Positions 35,731-43,041 of a stretch of DNA of 64,000 nt are shown piece by piece; position 1 is the stretch's first letter, and every line of letters begins with the position of its first letter. The position numbers and the translations under genes are program-made. The notes beneath the pieces were generated by a model. That model made no database searches. It was not told the DNA's origin and was given only the letters and a program-made list of their open reading frames with translations. The stretch spans positions 62,001 through 126,000 of the forward strand of contig NZ_BMMQ01000001.1 of NCBI RefSeq assembly GCF_014646015.1, given 5' to 3'. The stretch comes from Microbacterium nanhaiense (GTDB lineage Bacteria; Actinomycetota; Actinomycetes; Actinomycetales; Microbacteriaceae).

Positions 35731-37095
35731 GTGCCTAAGATCCTCATCGTCGGCGGCGGTTACGCAGGTTTCTACACTGCGTGGAAGCTCGAGAAGCACC
35801 TTCGCACGAACGAAGCCGAGGTCGTCCTCGTCGACCCGCTGTCGTACATGGCCTACCTGCCGTTCCTTCCCGAGGTCGCCGCCGGTGCGATCGAGCCGCG
35901 TCACGCCGTGGTCTCGCACCGTCGTCACCTGAAGAAGACCAAGATCGTGAACGCGAAGGTCACGAAGATCGACCACGCGAACAAGACCGCGACGATCAGC
36001 CCCGAGGGTGGCGAGAGCTGGGAGTACGCGTACGACGAGATCGTCGTCACGGCGGGTTCGATCTCGCGCACCTTCCCGATCCCGGGCATCGCGGAGAACG
36101 CGATCGGCATGAAGTCGATCGAAGAGGCCGTCGCCGTGCGCGACACCCTCATCCGCAACTTCGAGCGCGCCGCGAGCCTTCCGAAGGACAGCGAGCTGCG
36201 CAAGCGCCTGCTGACCGTCGTGGTCGTGGGCGGCGGTTTCGCCGGCATCGAGACCTTCGCGGAGCTCCGCTCGTCGGCGAACGCGCTCCTGAGCAAGTTC
36301 CCCGAGATCTCCTTCGACGAGACGGAGTTCCACCTCATCGAGGCCATGGGGCGCATCATGCCCGAGGTCTCGCTCGAGACGAGCCACAAGGTTCTCGCCG
36401 ACCTGGCACAGCGCGGCGCTCACGTGCACCTCGACACCCAGGTCGCCGACGCGACCGACGGCATCGTGCGCACCAAGGTCAAGAACGAGGCCGGCGACAT
36501 GGTCGACGGCCCCGTGTACCCGACCGACATCATCGTCTGGACCGCGGGCGTCATGGCGAACCCGAAGGTCGTCAACGGTTCCGACCTGCCGCGCGAGCCG
36601 CGCGGACGCATCTCCACGCAGGCCGACCTGCGGGTCGTCGACGCCGACGGCAACGTCGTGCCCGGAGCCTGGGCCGCCGGCGACATCGCCGCCGTTCCGG
36701 ACAAGACCGGTGGTCTGCCCGACGGCACCTGCGTGCCGAACGCCCAGCACGCCGTTCGCCAGGCCAAGCGCCTCGCGAAGAACCTCGTCGCCGTCCTCCG
36801 CGGCGAGAGCACCGTGGACTACTACCACAAGAACCTCGGCGCGGTCGCGGGCCTCGGCCTCGGCCACGGCGCGTTCCAGTCGGGCAAGTTCGCCCTGACG
36901 GGCTTCTTCGCCTGGGTCGCCCACCGCGGATACCACGGGCTTGCGATGCCGACGTGGGAGCGCAAGTGGCGCGTGCTGTGGGGCTGGTACCACAACTTCT
37001 TCCTCGGCCGTGACCAGGTGCAGCTCTCCAAGGTTCAGGAGCCGCGGGCGTTCTTCGAGGAGTACGCCTCGCGCCCGAAGCCGCCGCAGGATTGA
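35731..37095 (+). CDS. ndh: Type II NADH dehydrogenase-like FAD oxidoreductase
   Basis: A 454-residue peripheral membrane flavoprotein, probably feeding NADH electrons to quinone. FAD motif KILIVGGGYAGFYTAWKL, NADH motif LTVVVVGGGFAGIETFAELR, then WAAGDIAAVPD followed by GTCVPNAQHAVRQAKRLAKN, typical of NDH-2. The C terminus has GFFAWVAHRGYHGLAMPTWE and WGWYHNFFLGRD, amphipathic helices that attach it to the membrane. GTG 35731 follows AAGGAG. Gene symbol by family inference. Confidence 0.88.
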   Translation: MPKILIVGGGYAGFYTAWKLEKHLRTNEAEVVLVDPLSYMAYLPFLPEVAAGAIEPRHAVVSHRRHLKKTKIVNAKVTKIDHANKTATISPEGGESWEYAYDEIVVTAGSISRTFPIPGIAENAIGMKSIEEAVAVRDTLIRNFERAASLPKDSELRKRLLTVVVVGGGFAGIETFAELRSSANALLSKFPEISFDETEFHLIEAMGRIMPEVSLETSHKVLADLAQRGAHVHLDTQVADATDGIVRTKVKNEAGDMVDGPVYPTDIIVWTAGVMANPKVVNGSDLPREPRGRISTQADLRVVDADGNVVPGAWAAGDIAAVPDKTGGLPDGTCVPNAQHAVRQAKRLAKNLVAVLRGESTVDYYHKNLGAVAGLGLGHGAFQSGKFALTGFFAWVAHRGYHGLAMPTWERKWRVLWGWYHNFFLGRDQVQLSKVQEPRAFFEEYASRPKPPQD

Positions 37096-37102
37096 GCCTG
37101 TC

Positions 37103-37135
37103 GAAGGGCGCTCCTCGCGACGAGGGGCGCCCTTC
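37103..37135 (+). terminator. Terminator hairpin after ndh
   Basis: GAAGGGCGC and GCGCCCTTC form the base, CCTCG and CGAGG the inner stem, with a short loop, directly after the ndh stop and before the tRNA gene. Confidence 0.65.
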
Positions 37136-37143
37136 GTGCATTT

Positions 37144-37217
37144 CCCCCTATAGCCCAATTGGCAGAGGCAGCGGACTTAAAATCCGCGAAGTGTGGGTTC
37201 GAGTCCCACTGGGGGGA
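37144..37217 (+). tRNA. tRNA with UAA anticodon (Leu by anticodon) but class I shape
   Basis: Acceptor stem CCCCCTA/TGGGGGG (one T-G pair), anticodon stem GCGGA/TCCGC with loop CTTAAAA (anticodon TAA), variable loop only GAAGT, T arm GTGGG-TTCGAGT-CCCAC and discriminator A. Bacterial tRNA-Leu is normally class II with a long variable arm and a G1-C72 start. This molecule has neither, so its amino acid is uncertain although the anticodon reads the Leu codon TTA. The prophage integrase gene follows, so its 3' half is the likely attachment site. Confidence 0.85.
37180..37217 (+). other. Probable left attachment site (attL) in the tRNA 3' half
   Basis: The integrase gene lies directly beyond the tRNA 3' end and every gene after it is phage-like. 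Integration into the T arm and acceptor region, with the tRNA restored by phage sequence, is the common pattern. The core cannot be defined because the right site is outside the window. Confidence 0.55.
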
Positions 37218-37223
37218 CGATTT

Positions 37224-37270
37224 AGGCCCGGAATCATGCGGAAGTTGCTTCGCTGATTCCGGGCCTTTTT
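37224..37270 (+). terminator. Intrinsic terminator between tRNA and integrase
   Basis: AGGCCCGGAATCA (37224-37236) pairs with TGATTCCGGGCCT (37254-37266), followed by TTTT. It terminates rightward tRNA transcription. Confidence 0.85.
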
Positions 37271-37284
37271 GCGTTACTCGCTAT

Positions 37285-38436
37285 TTACTCGCTACTTTCA
37301 ACCCAACCCATCAGCGCCCCAGACACGTCCGGAGCCTGCGCGAGCGGCTGAATGTAGTGCTTCGTCGTGACCACGCTCGAAGCGTGGCCCAGCTGCTCCT
37401 GCGCGGCTTGCACGCCCATCACGTCACGAATGCGCGTCGCCACGGCCTTACGGATCGACCTCGGCGTGACCGCCAGATACGGCGTCCCCTCAAGCGCCTC
37501 CCGCCACTGGCGGCGCAGGTTGTGCGACCACCGGAGCGTGCCCGTCGAAGAGGGGAAGACCCACTCGCAGAAAGCCTCCACGCGTCGCCTGGTGAGCATG
37601 TCGACCGCGTAGCGGGGGAGCGTCAGCACGCGCCGCCCTGCGTCGCTCTTAGGGTGTTCCTGCACGGTGAGCTTCCCATCCTCACCGATCACCGTCGTCT
37701 TCGCGATCGCCACCGTCCCATCGGTGAAGTCGATGTCATCCCACGACAACGCCATGATCTCGCCAGGGCGCGCGCCGGTCGCGATGAGCATGTCGAAGAG
37801 GTCGCCGAGCTCCGCTGTGCGCTTCGCCCCACGCTTGTCCGGGGTGATGTCGTACATGTGCATGATCCACCGCATCGCCGCGATGTCCGACACGCTCGGC
37901 GCTTCGACGGGCTTCTTCCCGGACGCGACCTTCCCGAGCGACACGACAGGGTTGGCGGGCATCGCCCCGTGCCGCACTGCGAGGGCGAAAATGTGGCTGA
38001 GGATGGTGCGCGCCGTCTTCGCCGTACTCGGCCCGTGATCGGTCGCCACGCGTTTCATGAACCGGTCAACGCGCGGCACGGACGCTTCCTTCATGCGCAC
38101 GTCGCCAAACCCGCCGACGAGGAGATTGTCGAACACGCGCCGGTAGGTGCGCCGAGTCTGCACGGAGTAGTCGTCCAGCTCCGGTTCCCGGAACCATGCT
38201 TCGCCCGCCTGCTGCACGGTCGAGTCCGCGTTCAAGTCACCGTCCGCATCCGCGAGGGCTTTCTTCATCGCCCGGATGAGGACGCGTTCCGCCTCGGCGA
38301 GCGTCTTCGCCTGCCGCTGCATCTTCCGCCGCTTGCCCGTCGAGTCGCGGTAGTAAGCCACAGCGGTGGGCTTGCCGGCGACACGTACGCGGCGGATCTT
38401 CCCCCAAGACTCGAGGTCAAGATGTGGGCGAGGCAC
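37285..38436 (-). CDS. int: Tyrosine recombinase integrase
   Basis: A 383-residue phage integrase. The N-terminal part holds the arm- and core-binding regions (PTAVAYYRDSTGKRRKMQRQ is an AP2-like DNA-binding start; QAGEAWFREPELDDYSVQTR is the core-binding helix region). The catalytic domain has box I ATGARPGEIMALSWDDIDF (Arg) and box II LGHASSVVTTKHYIQ (His, Tyr). The usual His of HxxR before this is replaced: the motif reads RSIRKAVATRI. It is transcribed towards the tRNA; GTG 38436 is preceded by GGAG. Confidence 0.93.
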   Translation of the reverse strand: MPRPHLDLESWGKIRRVRVAGKPTAVAYYRDSTGKRRKMQRQAKTLAEAERVLIRAMKKALADADGDLNADSTVQQAGEAWFREPELDDYSVQTRRTYRRVFDNLLVGGFGDVRMKEASVPRVDRFMKRVATDHGPSTAKTARTILSHIFALAVRHGAMPANPVVSLGKVASGKKPVEAPSVSDIAAMRWIMHMYDITPDKRGAKRTAELGDLFDMLIATGARPGEIMALSWDDIDFTDGTVAIAKTTVIGEDGKLTVQEHPKSDAGRRVLTLPRYAVDMLTRRRVEAFCEWVFPSSTGTLRWSHNLRRQWREALEGTPYLAVTPRSIRKAVATRIRDVMGVQAAQEQLGHASSVVTTKHYIQPLAQAPDVSGALMGWVESSE

Positions 38437-38509
38437 GGCATTCTCCTTTCTAGAGGGTCGCCAAATAGCGCCACCAAGGGCGTCGACTAGTGCGGGCCTA
38501 TACCGTCGC

Positions 38510-38731
38510 TTAGGCGCCTTGACGATCGGGGCCGTAGTGGCTGTTCCACCACTTGTTGTGCCCGCAGTACTGGCACTTCTTGAAGAAGGGCAGAATCAGG
38601 AGCCCGATCCCCGCGGTACAGAGAGCAATCGCCCAGAGGGTGACGTTTCGGCCAATGTTGGCTCCGCCTCCCTCGCAGGGCTTGCAGGATACGCAACCTT
38701 TTTGTGAGTAGACGTTGTGATGCTGAGACAT
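38510..38731 (-). CDS. Small zinc-ribbon membrane protein
   Basis: Seventy-three residues: GCVSCKPCEGGG (Cys cluster), a hydrophobic segment (LWAIALCTAGIGLLILPFF), and CQYCGHNKWWNSHYG. The two CxxC pairs on either side of a membrane segment suggest a metal-binding site at the membrane. It lies between the ImmA/IrrE-like protease and the integrase in the leftward lysogeny unit. Function unknown. Confidence 0.65.
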   Translation of the reverse strand: MSQHHNVYSQKGCVSCKPCEGGGANIGRNVTLWAIALCTAGIGLLILPFFKKCQYCGHNKWWNSHYGPDRQGA

Positions 38732-38764
38732 GTGGGTTTTCCCTTTCTTGCGTAGCCCCCTTGG

Positions 38765-39214
38765 CTATGCAACTTTTTCTCTGTGGTCCCATTGGCCGAC
38801 GCCCATGCGGGGGCGGAGGTATACGGTGTCGCCGATGCGGGCGAGGATCCTCTGGTAGGCCTCGACGAGATCAGTGATGACGTCAAGGTCGTTCGCCATT
38901 GAGGCGACGTGGCCGTTATGGGCGGCTTCGGCGGCTTTGAAGTCCTCGAGGCGGATGAGGGTGCGCGCCGCCCATTCGTCTGCTCGGCGTTCCTGCTTTG
39001 CGTTCACTGGCCCGAACATCGTCGGCTCGTCCCCGAAGATCGCGTGCGCGAGCTCGTGCGCGAGTACGGACCGTTTCAGCCTGTACGACATGCCGTGCTG
39101 AAGCCAGATGATGCGGCGCTCATGGTCGTACTCGCCGTCCCTGTCCCGGCGGGACAGATCCGCATACTTGATCAGCACGCCAAGTATCTGCGCAACGTCG
39201 AGCAGGTACTTCAC
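38765..39214 (-). CDS. ImmA/IrrE-family metallopeptidase
   Basis: A 149-residue protein with the zinc protease motif SVLAHELAHAIFGDEP (HExxH) followed by a downstream acidic residue in RRADEWAARTLI, the ImmA/IrrE pattern. In ICEBs1 and related elements ImmA cleaves the repressor to allow induction. GTG 39214 follows AGGGAGG and lies 9 bp after the repressor stop, so the two are co-expressed, as in the ImmR/ImmA arrangement. Confidence 0.88.
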   Translation of the reverse strand: MKYLLDVAQILGVLIKYADLSRRDRDGEYDHERRIIWLQHGMSYRLKRSVLAHELAHAIFGDEPTMFGPVNAKQERRADEWAARTLIRLEDFKAAEAAHNGHVASMANDLDVITDLVEAYQRILARIGDTVYLRPRMGVGQWDHREKVA

Positions 39215-39223
39215 GCCGCCTCC

Positions 39224-39718
39224 CTAGTCTTCGTGGTCGTGGTAGTCGATGTCGTAGCCGCGGTCCTTCGAGCGCTTGCGTGCTGCCCGGCCGTAGTCCG
39301 CCTGGTACTCCGACATCTCCTCAACATCGTCGTCCCGACCACTGACATCGGATGGTACGAGGCGAGCCCGCGCGGCTCGACCCCATCCGTCAAGCATCGA
39401 ATCGCTGAACGGGGCCGCGTCAACTTCGCGTTCGTCATCGATCACGTACTGGATCGGCGACGAGTACTCAGCCCGGTTCGCCAGGAAAGATTCGATCTCT
39501 GTGACGAACTTCCCGATGTCCTGCCCAAGGGCTTCCAGGGTCACTGCCAACTGGTCGACAGACATCGGACGAAGGCCACGGACCATCTTCGAGAACTGAG
39601 ACTGAGACACATCGCACAATACAGCCAAGTCAGCTTGATTGATGTCAAACCGCGCGATGAGACCACGGAGCCTACTCATCGCTTCTCGCGAGAACGCGGT
39701 CGCCGTGTAGTTGTTCAT
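39224..39718 (-). CDS. HTH phage repressor
   Basis: A 164-residue protein with an N-terminal helix-turn-helix (about residues 15-65: LIARFDINQADLAVLCDVSQ then SQFSKMVRGLRPMSVDQLAV). The rest is acidic and of low complexity (RDDDVEEMSEYQADYGRAAR, KDRGYDIDYHDHED). It is the probable CI-type repressor of the prophage, coupled to the protease gene and divergent from the Cro-like gene. The C-terminal part is not a LexA-like self-cleaving domain, which fits regulation by ImmA-type proteolysis. Confidence 0.82.
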   Translation of the reverse strand: MNNYTATAFSREAMSRLRGLIARFDINQADLAVLCDVSQSQFSKMVRGLRPMSVDQLAVTLEALGQDIGKFVTEIESFLANRAEYSSPIQYVIDDEREVDAAPFSDSMLDGWGRAARARLVPSDVSGRDDDVEEMSEYQADYGRAARKRSKDRGYDIDYHDHED

Positions 39719-39727
39719 GGGCCCATA

Positions 39728-39743
39728 GTGTCAGATCTGACAC
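39728..39743. promoter_or_regulatory. Operator 1 of the lysogeny switch
   Basis: GTGTCAGATCTGACAC is a perfect 16-bp palindrome, 10 bp upstream of the repressor start. It is the likely repressor binding site. Confidence 0.75.
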
Positions 39744-39775
39744 CAAACGGCAATTTAGCTTGCTTCGTAGTTCCT

Positions 39776-39794
39776 GTGGACTAAAGTAGTTCAC
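39776..39794. promoter_or_regulatory. Operator 2 of the lysogeny switch
   Basis: GTGGACTA-AAG-TAGTTCAC is a near-perfect palindrome (one mismatch, 3-base spacer) ending at the base before the Cro-like ATG. It differs in sequence from operator 1, so the two regulators may use separate sites. Confidence 0.65.
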
Positions 39795-40028
39795 ATGGAA
39801 TACGGCACATACAGCGGGAAAGCTTCCCGAGCGATCCGCATCCTTCTCGCGGATCGCAAGCTCTCGATCGAAGCCCTCTCCGCAGGGAGCGGCATCTCCC
39901 TTTCTACCTTAAAGCGGCGGCTCCTCGGTTCGACACCCTTCACGCTCGACGAGATCGGCCTCATTGCTGAGTTCTTCGATGTCCCCATCATGGCGGTCAT
40001 CGAGGCTCGCCAAGCGGTGACGACATGA
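39795..40028 (+). CDS. Cro-like HTH regulator
   Basis: Seventy-seven residues, mostly one helix-turn-helix: AIRILLADRKLSIEALSAGS, then GISLSTLKRRLLGSTPFTLD and EIGLIAEFF. It is the first gene of the rightward lytic operon and divergent from the repressor, so it is the probable Cro counterpart. The start codon directly abuts operator 2, leaving little or no 5' leader. Confidence 0.82.
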   Translation: MEYGTYSGKASRAIRILLADRKLSIEALSAGSGISLSTLKRRLLGSTPFTLDEIGLIAEFFDVPIMAVIEARQAVTT

Positions 40029-40046
40029 CCGCCCACAACGAAGAAA

Positions 40047-40066
40047 CGCCCCGCGGCAACGGGGCG
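40047..40066 (+). terminator. Hairpin between the Cro-like and Rha genes
   Basis: CGCCCCG (40047-40053) pairs with CGGGGCG (40060-40066) around CGGCAA. It may attenuate the early operon. If so, the Rha-type gene starts at 40094, downstream. Confidence 0.5.
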
Positions 40067-40093
40067 AATCCAGAACATCTGATTGGAGATCCA

Positions 40094-40891
40094 ATGTCTA
40101 ACGACATCGTACACGCAGTGGACGGCGAGTTGCGAGTCTCTTCCGAGACGATTGCCGAGCGGACTGAGATCCAGCACGCTTCGGTCCTGCGAATCGTCCG
40201 CGATAACCAAGCCGAGTTCGAGGTGTTCGGTCATCTCGGATTTGAAATCCGGGATGCCTACCAGGGGCACAAGGCGACGGTCGCTCACCTGAATGAGCAA
40301 CAGGCCACCCTCCTCATGACGTTCATGCGGAACAGTCCGGTCGTGAAGGCCTTCAAGATCGAGCTGGTGCGCCAGTTCTTCGAGATGCGGCAGGCACTGA
40401 ATGCAACGCCGGCTCTTCCGGACTTCACTACCCCCGAGGGCGCACTGCGCATGTTCCAGCTCGCGGCGAAGCAGGCCGAGGAGCTCGTGGCAGCGAAGGC
40501 GGAAGTTGCTGAGCTCGCTCCGCTCGCGACGCTCGCGAAAACGCACGTCAAAGGCAAGGGTGACATCGCGCGCCAGGCATTCGCTCGCGATGTCGTGAAG
40601 TGGGCGATCGGCGAGGGTGTGACCGTCAAAGTTCCCGAGGTGTTTGAGTTTCTTGGGCGCCAGCTCGACCTGTTCGTTGTTGGCAATCGGTCGGACAACG
40701 GAAACGCCACTGTCTCGGGCGAGCGCCGCGGCCTGTCGACCACAGAGAAGGGTGTGTCGAAGCTCAACGGTTATGCGTTCGAGACCGGGAAGCTCACCGC
40801 GAAGGGCGTCGAGTACGCCTGGGCGCGGATCCAGAAGTACATCGAAGAACACGGCACTCTCGTGCTGCCGAAGAAGGAGAAGGTCGCGTGA
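40094..40891 (+). CDS. Rha-family phage regulatory protein with antirepressor C terminus
   Basis: About 265 residues. The Rha domain (residues 1-90) has SETIAERTEIQHASVLRIVR, GFEIRDAYQGHKATVAHLNE and QQATLLMTFMRNSPVVKAFK. The C-terminal part (LARDVVKWAIGEGV-like helix, then LNGYAFETGKLTAKGVEYAW) resembles the phage antirepressor KilAC/ANT domain, which binds repressors or DNA. ATG 40094 is chosen because GGAG lies 6 bases upstream and a hairpin occupies 40047-40066; an in-frame start at 40025 would overlap the Cro-like stop and add 23 low-complexity residues. Confidence 0.85.
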   Translation: MSNDIVHAVDGELRVSSETIAERTEIQHASVLRIVRDNQAEFEVFGHLGFEIRDAYQGHKATVAHLNEQQATLLMTFMRNSPVVKAFKIELVRQFFEMRQALNATPALPDFTTPEGALRMFQLAAKQAEELVAAKAEVAELAPLATLAKTHVKGKGDIARQAFARDVVKWAIGEGVTVKVPEVFEFLGRQLDLFVVGNRSDNGNATVSGERRGLSTTEKGVSKLNGYAFETGKLTAKGVEYAWARIQKYIEEHGTLVLPKKEKVA

Positions 40892-41295
40892 ACACCCGCC
40901 TCTACACCGTCGTGACTGATTACACGGACGACGACTACACCGAAGTCACGTCGGTTGACATCGTAACGGGCGAAAAGTTCACCGAGTACGAGCTGGACAT
41001 CTTGAACCCCCACCCGCACGAGTGGGACATGTACTGCATGGAGACGTGGGGTGAGAAGAAGCCTTTCTTCCTCCCGAGCGCCGGCCGGATCTACAAGTCT
41101 CGTTCCGCCGCGATCGAGCGGGCTGACCTCATCAACTATTGGGGTGGCAAGGCGAAGGTGCTCGAGTGCACGCCCGTCTGGGAAGACCTCGAGGCGGCTA
41201 AGAAGCGCCGTGAGCGTGACCGCCTGGTGAAGCGCCGCGAGAAGCATGTTCGTGAGGCCGGAGCGTTGTCGGCTCGGATCCGGGAGTTGTCGTGA
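40888..41295 (+). CDS. Phage protein of unknown function
   Basis: A 135-residue acidic protein (early YTVVTDYTDDDYTEVTSVDI) with a basic coiled tail (EDLEAAKKRRERDRLVKRRE). Overlaps the Rha gene by 4 bp (GTGA) and the next by 4. No family recognised. Confidence 0.75.
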   Translation: MNTRLYTVVTDYTDDDYTEVTSVDIVTGEKFTEYELDILNPHPHEWDMYCMETWGEKKPFFLPSAGRIYKSRSAAIERADLINYWGGKAKVLECTPVWEDLEAAKKRRERDRLVKRREKHVREAGALSARIRELS

Positions 41296-41519
41296 CTTCT
41301 CGCGGCCCGGCGTTGCGTCTGCGTGAGGCGGCCCGTCATGTGGGGTTGAAGCCGAAGACGGTCAGCAACCTGCTCTACCTGGGGCGTTTCCCGGAGCCCC
41401 ACAAGCAGGGGCGTAACAACACGTGGTTCGTGGATGAACTCGACGCGTACAACCGGGCGAACATGTCCGACTATGACGAGTTCCACGGGCCGGCTGCTGG
41501 AAGGGAGCAGGGGCCATGA
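41292..41519 (+). CDS. Small helix-turn-helix protein, excisionase-like
   Basis: Seventy-five residues with an AlpA/Xis-type winged helix: LRLREAARHVGLKPKTVSNL followed by LYLGRFPEPHKQGRNNTWFV. Such proteins direct excision or early regulation. A second, similar small HTH gene lies at 53436-53630. GTG 41292 overlaps the preceding stop. Confidence 0.78.
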   Translation: MTSRGPALRLREAARHVGLKPKTVSNLLYLGRFPEPHKQGRNNTWFVDELDAYNRANMSDYDEFHGPAAGREQGP

Positions 41520-41629
41520 TCTCTGCTCTCCTCCCGTCACTCATCGGTTTCGCGTTCGGCGTCGTCGTCGGGTTCCTGATTCATCGCGAAGAATGCGATC
41601 TTTGCCGGTCGCGTCGTAGCTCTTCCTAG
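41516..41629 (+). CDS. Small membrane peptide with CxxC
   Basis: Thirty-seven residues: MISALLPSLIGFAFGVVVGF, then LIHREECDLCRSRRSSS. One membrane helix and a cytoplasmic Cys pair. ATG 41516 overlaps the previous stop (ATGA). No family recognised. Confidence 0.6.
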   Translation: MISALLPSLIGFAFGVVVGFLIHREECDLCRSRRSSS

Positions 41630-42055
41630 GCCGTACGGGGCTTAATCCGTATCCCGCTCTATGGGCTCACCGCCCATAGGTCGGTCGAGTGCACCCAAAA
41701 ACAGGGTGTGCCCAACAACTCAAATACGCACACCTACACGAAGACGCGCCGGAGATTCACCGGTGTGGACGTAAGGACCGCGAGAGCGGGCAGGTAGTGG
41801 ATAACCCCGATGACGGGTGTGCGGAACCGACGGGACGTTTTGGTCTCGAGTCGTCACGGTATGTCCCGTGGCGTCCCCGGCTGTAGTGGTGCGGGGTGTG
41901 GAGAGAAGTAACCAGGCAGCACTAGTGACCCCGTTCGCGGGATAGGGGTGCTGGACCGGGCCGCGGGGTATATGCGGTGGCGCGCTGATGGTCTACGCCG
42001 GGGTCCGACTCCCCGGGGCGCACGCAGAAGTACTGCACGAAACGGAGGAGGCGCT
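41630..42055 (+). other. 426-nt stretch without a convincing gene
   Basis: It contains several short inverted repeats: CTATGGGC/GCCCATAG (41659-41679) and GCACCC/GGGTG near 41690-41710, and a GC-rich hairpin with a T-arm-like loop near 42025. Short ORFs (for example ATG 41810 to stop 41911, with CSGAGC near its end) lack a ribosome-binding site. It may hold a small structured RNA or regulatory leader for the following genes. Confidence 0.4.
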
Positions 42056-42244
42056 ATGGACGAAACGGATGCGCTGTACGTCAAGAACGAACTGCTCGAG
42101 ACGCTGAGCGCCGCGATGGATGCGGGGTTGTTCGACTACGTCGGATTCGCCGTGGTTGACGGCGCGTTGACTGCGGAAACCTATAGCGACGATGGCGAAG
42201 TCATCAGCAAGTGGACGGTCGAAGTGATTGTTCGCCCCGCATAG
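42056..42244 (+). CDS. Small phage protein, unknown
   Basis: Sixty-two acidic residues: MDETDALYVKNELLETLSAA, then MDAGLFDYVGFAVVDGALTA and an end in VEVIVRPA. A strong GGAGGAGG precedes ATG 42056. No family recognised. Confidence 0.65.
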   Translation: MDETDALYVKNELLETLSAAMDAGLFDYVGFAVVDGALTAETYSDDGEVISKWTVEVIVRPA

Positions 42245-42255
42245 CACGGCGGTTC

Positions 42256-42308
42256 GCCCCCGCGTCGAGAGGTTCGGGAGTGTGCGCGTTCGATTCGCGC
42301 CGGGGGTA
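42256..42308 (+). ncRNA. tRNA-like minihelix (acceptor plus T arm only)
   Basis: GCCCCCG (42256-42262) pairs with CGGGGGT (42301-42307; one G-U). GCGCG-TTCGATT-CGCGC (42284-42300) is a textbook T arm, stacked exactly as in tRNA, and an A follows as discriminator. Only 21 nt lie where the D and anticodon arms should be. It could be a truncated tRNA gene or a tRNA mimic; expression is unknown. Confidence 0.3.
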
Positions 42309-42387
42309 CTAAGCGGGACCGGGGAAGCTCCACGTTCCCCCGGCCCCGCGGCGACGTTACGCCGTCGCATATGGGAGTTGACTGACC

Positions 42388-42420
42388 GGCCCGGGACTCG
42401 TGGAGCGTCCCGGGCCTTCC
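42388..42420 (+). terminator. Terminator-like hairpin
   Basis: GGCCCGGGAC (42388-42397) pairs with GTCCCGGGCC (42407-42416) around a 9-nt loop, followed by TTCCATTT. It lies in the 315-nt gap (42245-42559), which otherwise holds only the minihelix and another GC-rich inverted repeat near 42318-42350. Confidence 0.6.
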
Positions 42421-42559
42421 ATTTGCTGGGCCGGCGGGGTCAGGAGAACACCGGGACGCAGGCCGTGGCTCACGTTACGGAAGCGCCGTGCGGAGGCATC
42501 GAGGAATCACTGCACTCGCCCTCATCCCCGGCCCAGCAACCACTCATCGAGGAGGAATC

Positions 42560-42763
42560 ATGCAAACGATTGGGCTGCACATTGGTGCAGGTATTGACGC
42601 GATGGTGTCGGAGCCGACGCCGATCGGTGACGAAGCGGAGAAGCAGGTTCGGATGGCGCGCGCCAAGGCGGACATTATGCGCGAGATTGCATTGCGCACG
42701 CCTCCCGCGGAGCCGTCGAGATTCCGTCGCGTGCTCTCGTTCTTCGGTCTGGCTGATGACTGA
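42560..42763 (+). CDS. Small phage protein, unknown
   Basis: Sixty-seven residues, with ARAKADIMREIALRTPPAEP in the middle and a C-terminal RFRRVLSFFGLADD amphipathic end. GAGGAGGAATC precedes the ATG. No family recognised. Confidence 0.65.
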   Translation: MQTIGLHIGAGIDAMVSEPTPIGDEAEKQVRMARAKADIMREIALRTPPAEPSRFRRVLSFFGLADD

Positions 42764-42896
42764 TGCGTCGTCCGAGTCTGCCCGCACCTGCAAGTGGTGC
42801 AAGGCCCCTGGGGCGATCGTCTCGCGGTGGGGCCTCCTCTGTGATGTCTGTCTCGAAATGCTCGAGGACGAGGTCCGTCACAAGAACCGTAAGTAG
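42756..42896 (+). CDS. Small zinc-finger-like protein
   Basis: Forty-six residues with two cysteine pairs, CKWCKAPG and CDVCLEML, consistent with one structural zinc site, followed by a charged helix. It overlaps the previous gene by 8 bp. Function unknown. Confidence 0.65.
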   Translation: MTDASSESARTCKWCKAPGAIVSRWGLLCDVCLEMLEDEVRHKNRK

Positions 42897-43041
42897 GTGG
42901 GCTGTCCGTAAATGGCCTTTACTGTTCGCCCTCGTGGCGGCCGGTCCGGTGGGTGTCGCAGCGGCGGCACCCGGTTTCAATTCTGGCGATCTCCTCGTGT
43001 GGGGGATCGCCGCTCTATTTGTGTGGGGAGTGTCGCGATGA
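42844..43041 (+). CDS. Small membrane protein, start uncertain
   Basis: The C-terminal 50 residues (PLLFALVAAGPVGVAAAAPG, then LLVWGIAALFVWGVSR) contain two hydrophobic segments. The stop overlaps the next ATG (ATGA), which supports translation. No ATG/GTG/TTG lies in frame after the preceding stop, so it must start inside the previous gene (ATG 42844 or GTG 42841) or at a non-standard codon. Confidence 0.5.
   Translation: MSVSKCSRTRSVTRTVSRWAVRKWPLLFALVAAGPVGVAAAAPGFNSGDLLVWGIAALFVWGVSR

Noticed and set aside
41689..41886. 65-residue ORF with GTG start
   Set aside because: There is no ribosome-binding site, the composition is not protein-like and the region is dense in inverted repeats.
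42020..42050. T-arm-like hairpin CGGGG-TCCGACT-CCCCG
   Set aside because: The loop lacks the TTC of a T loop and no acceptor or anticodon arm can be paired to it.
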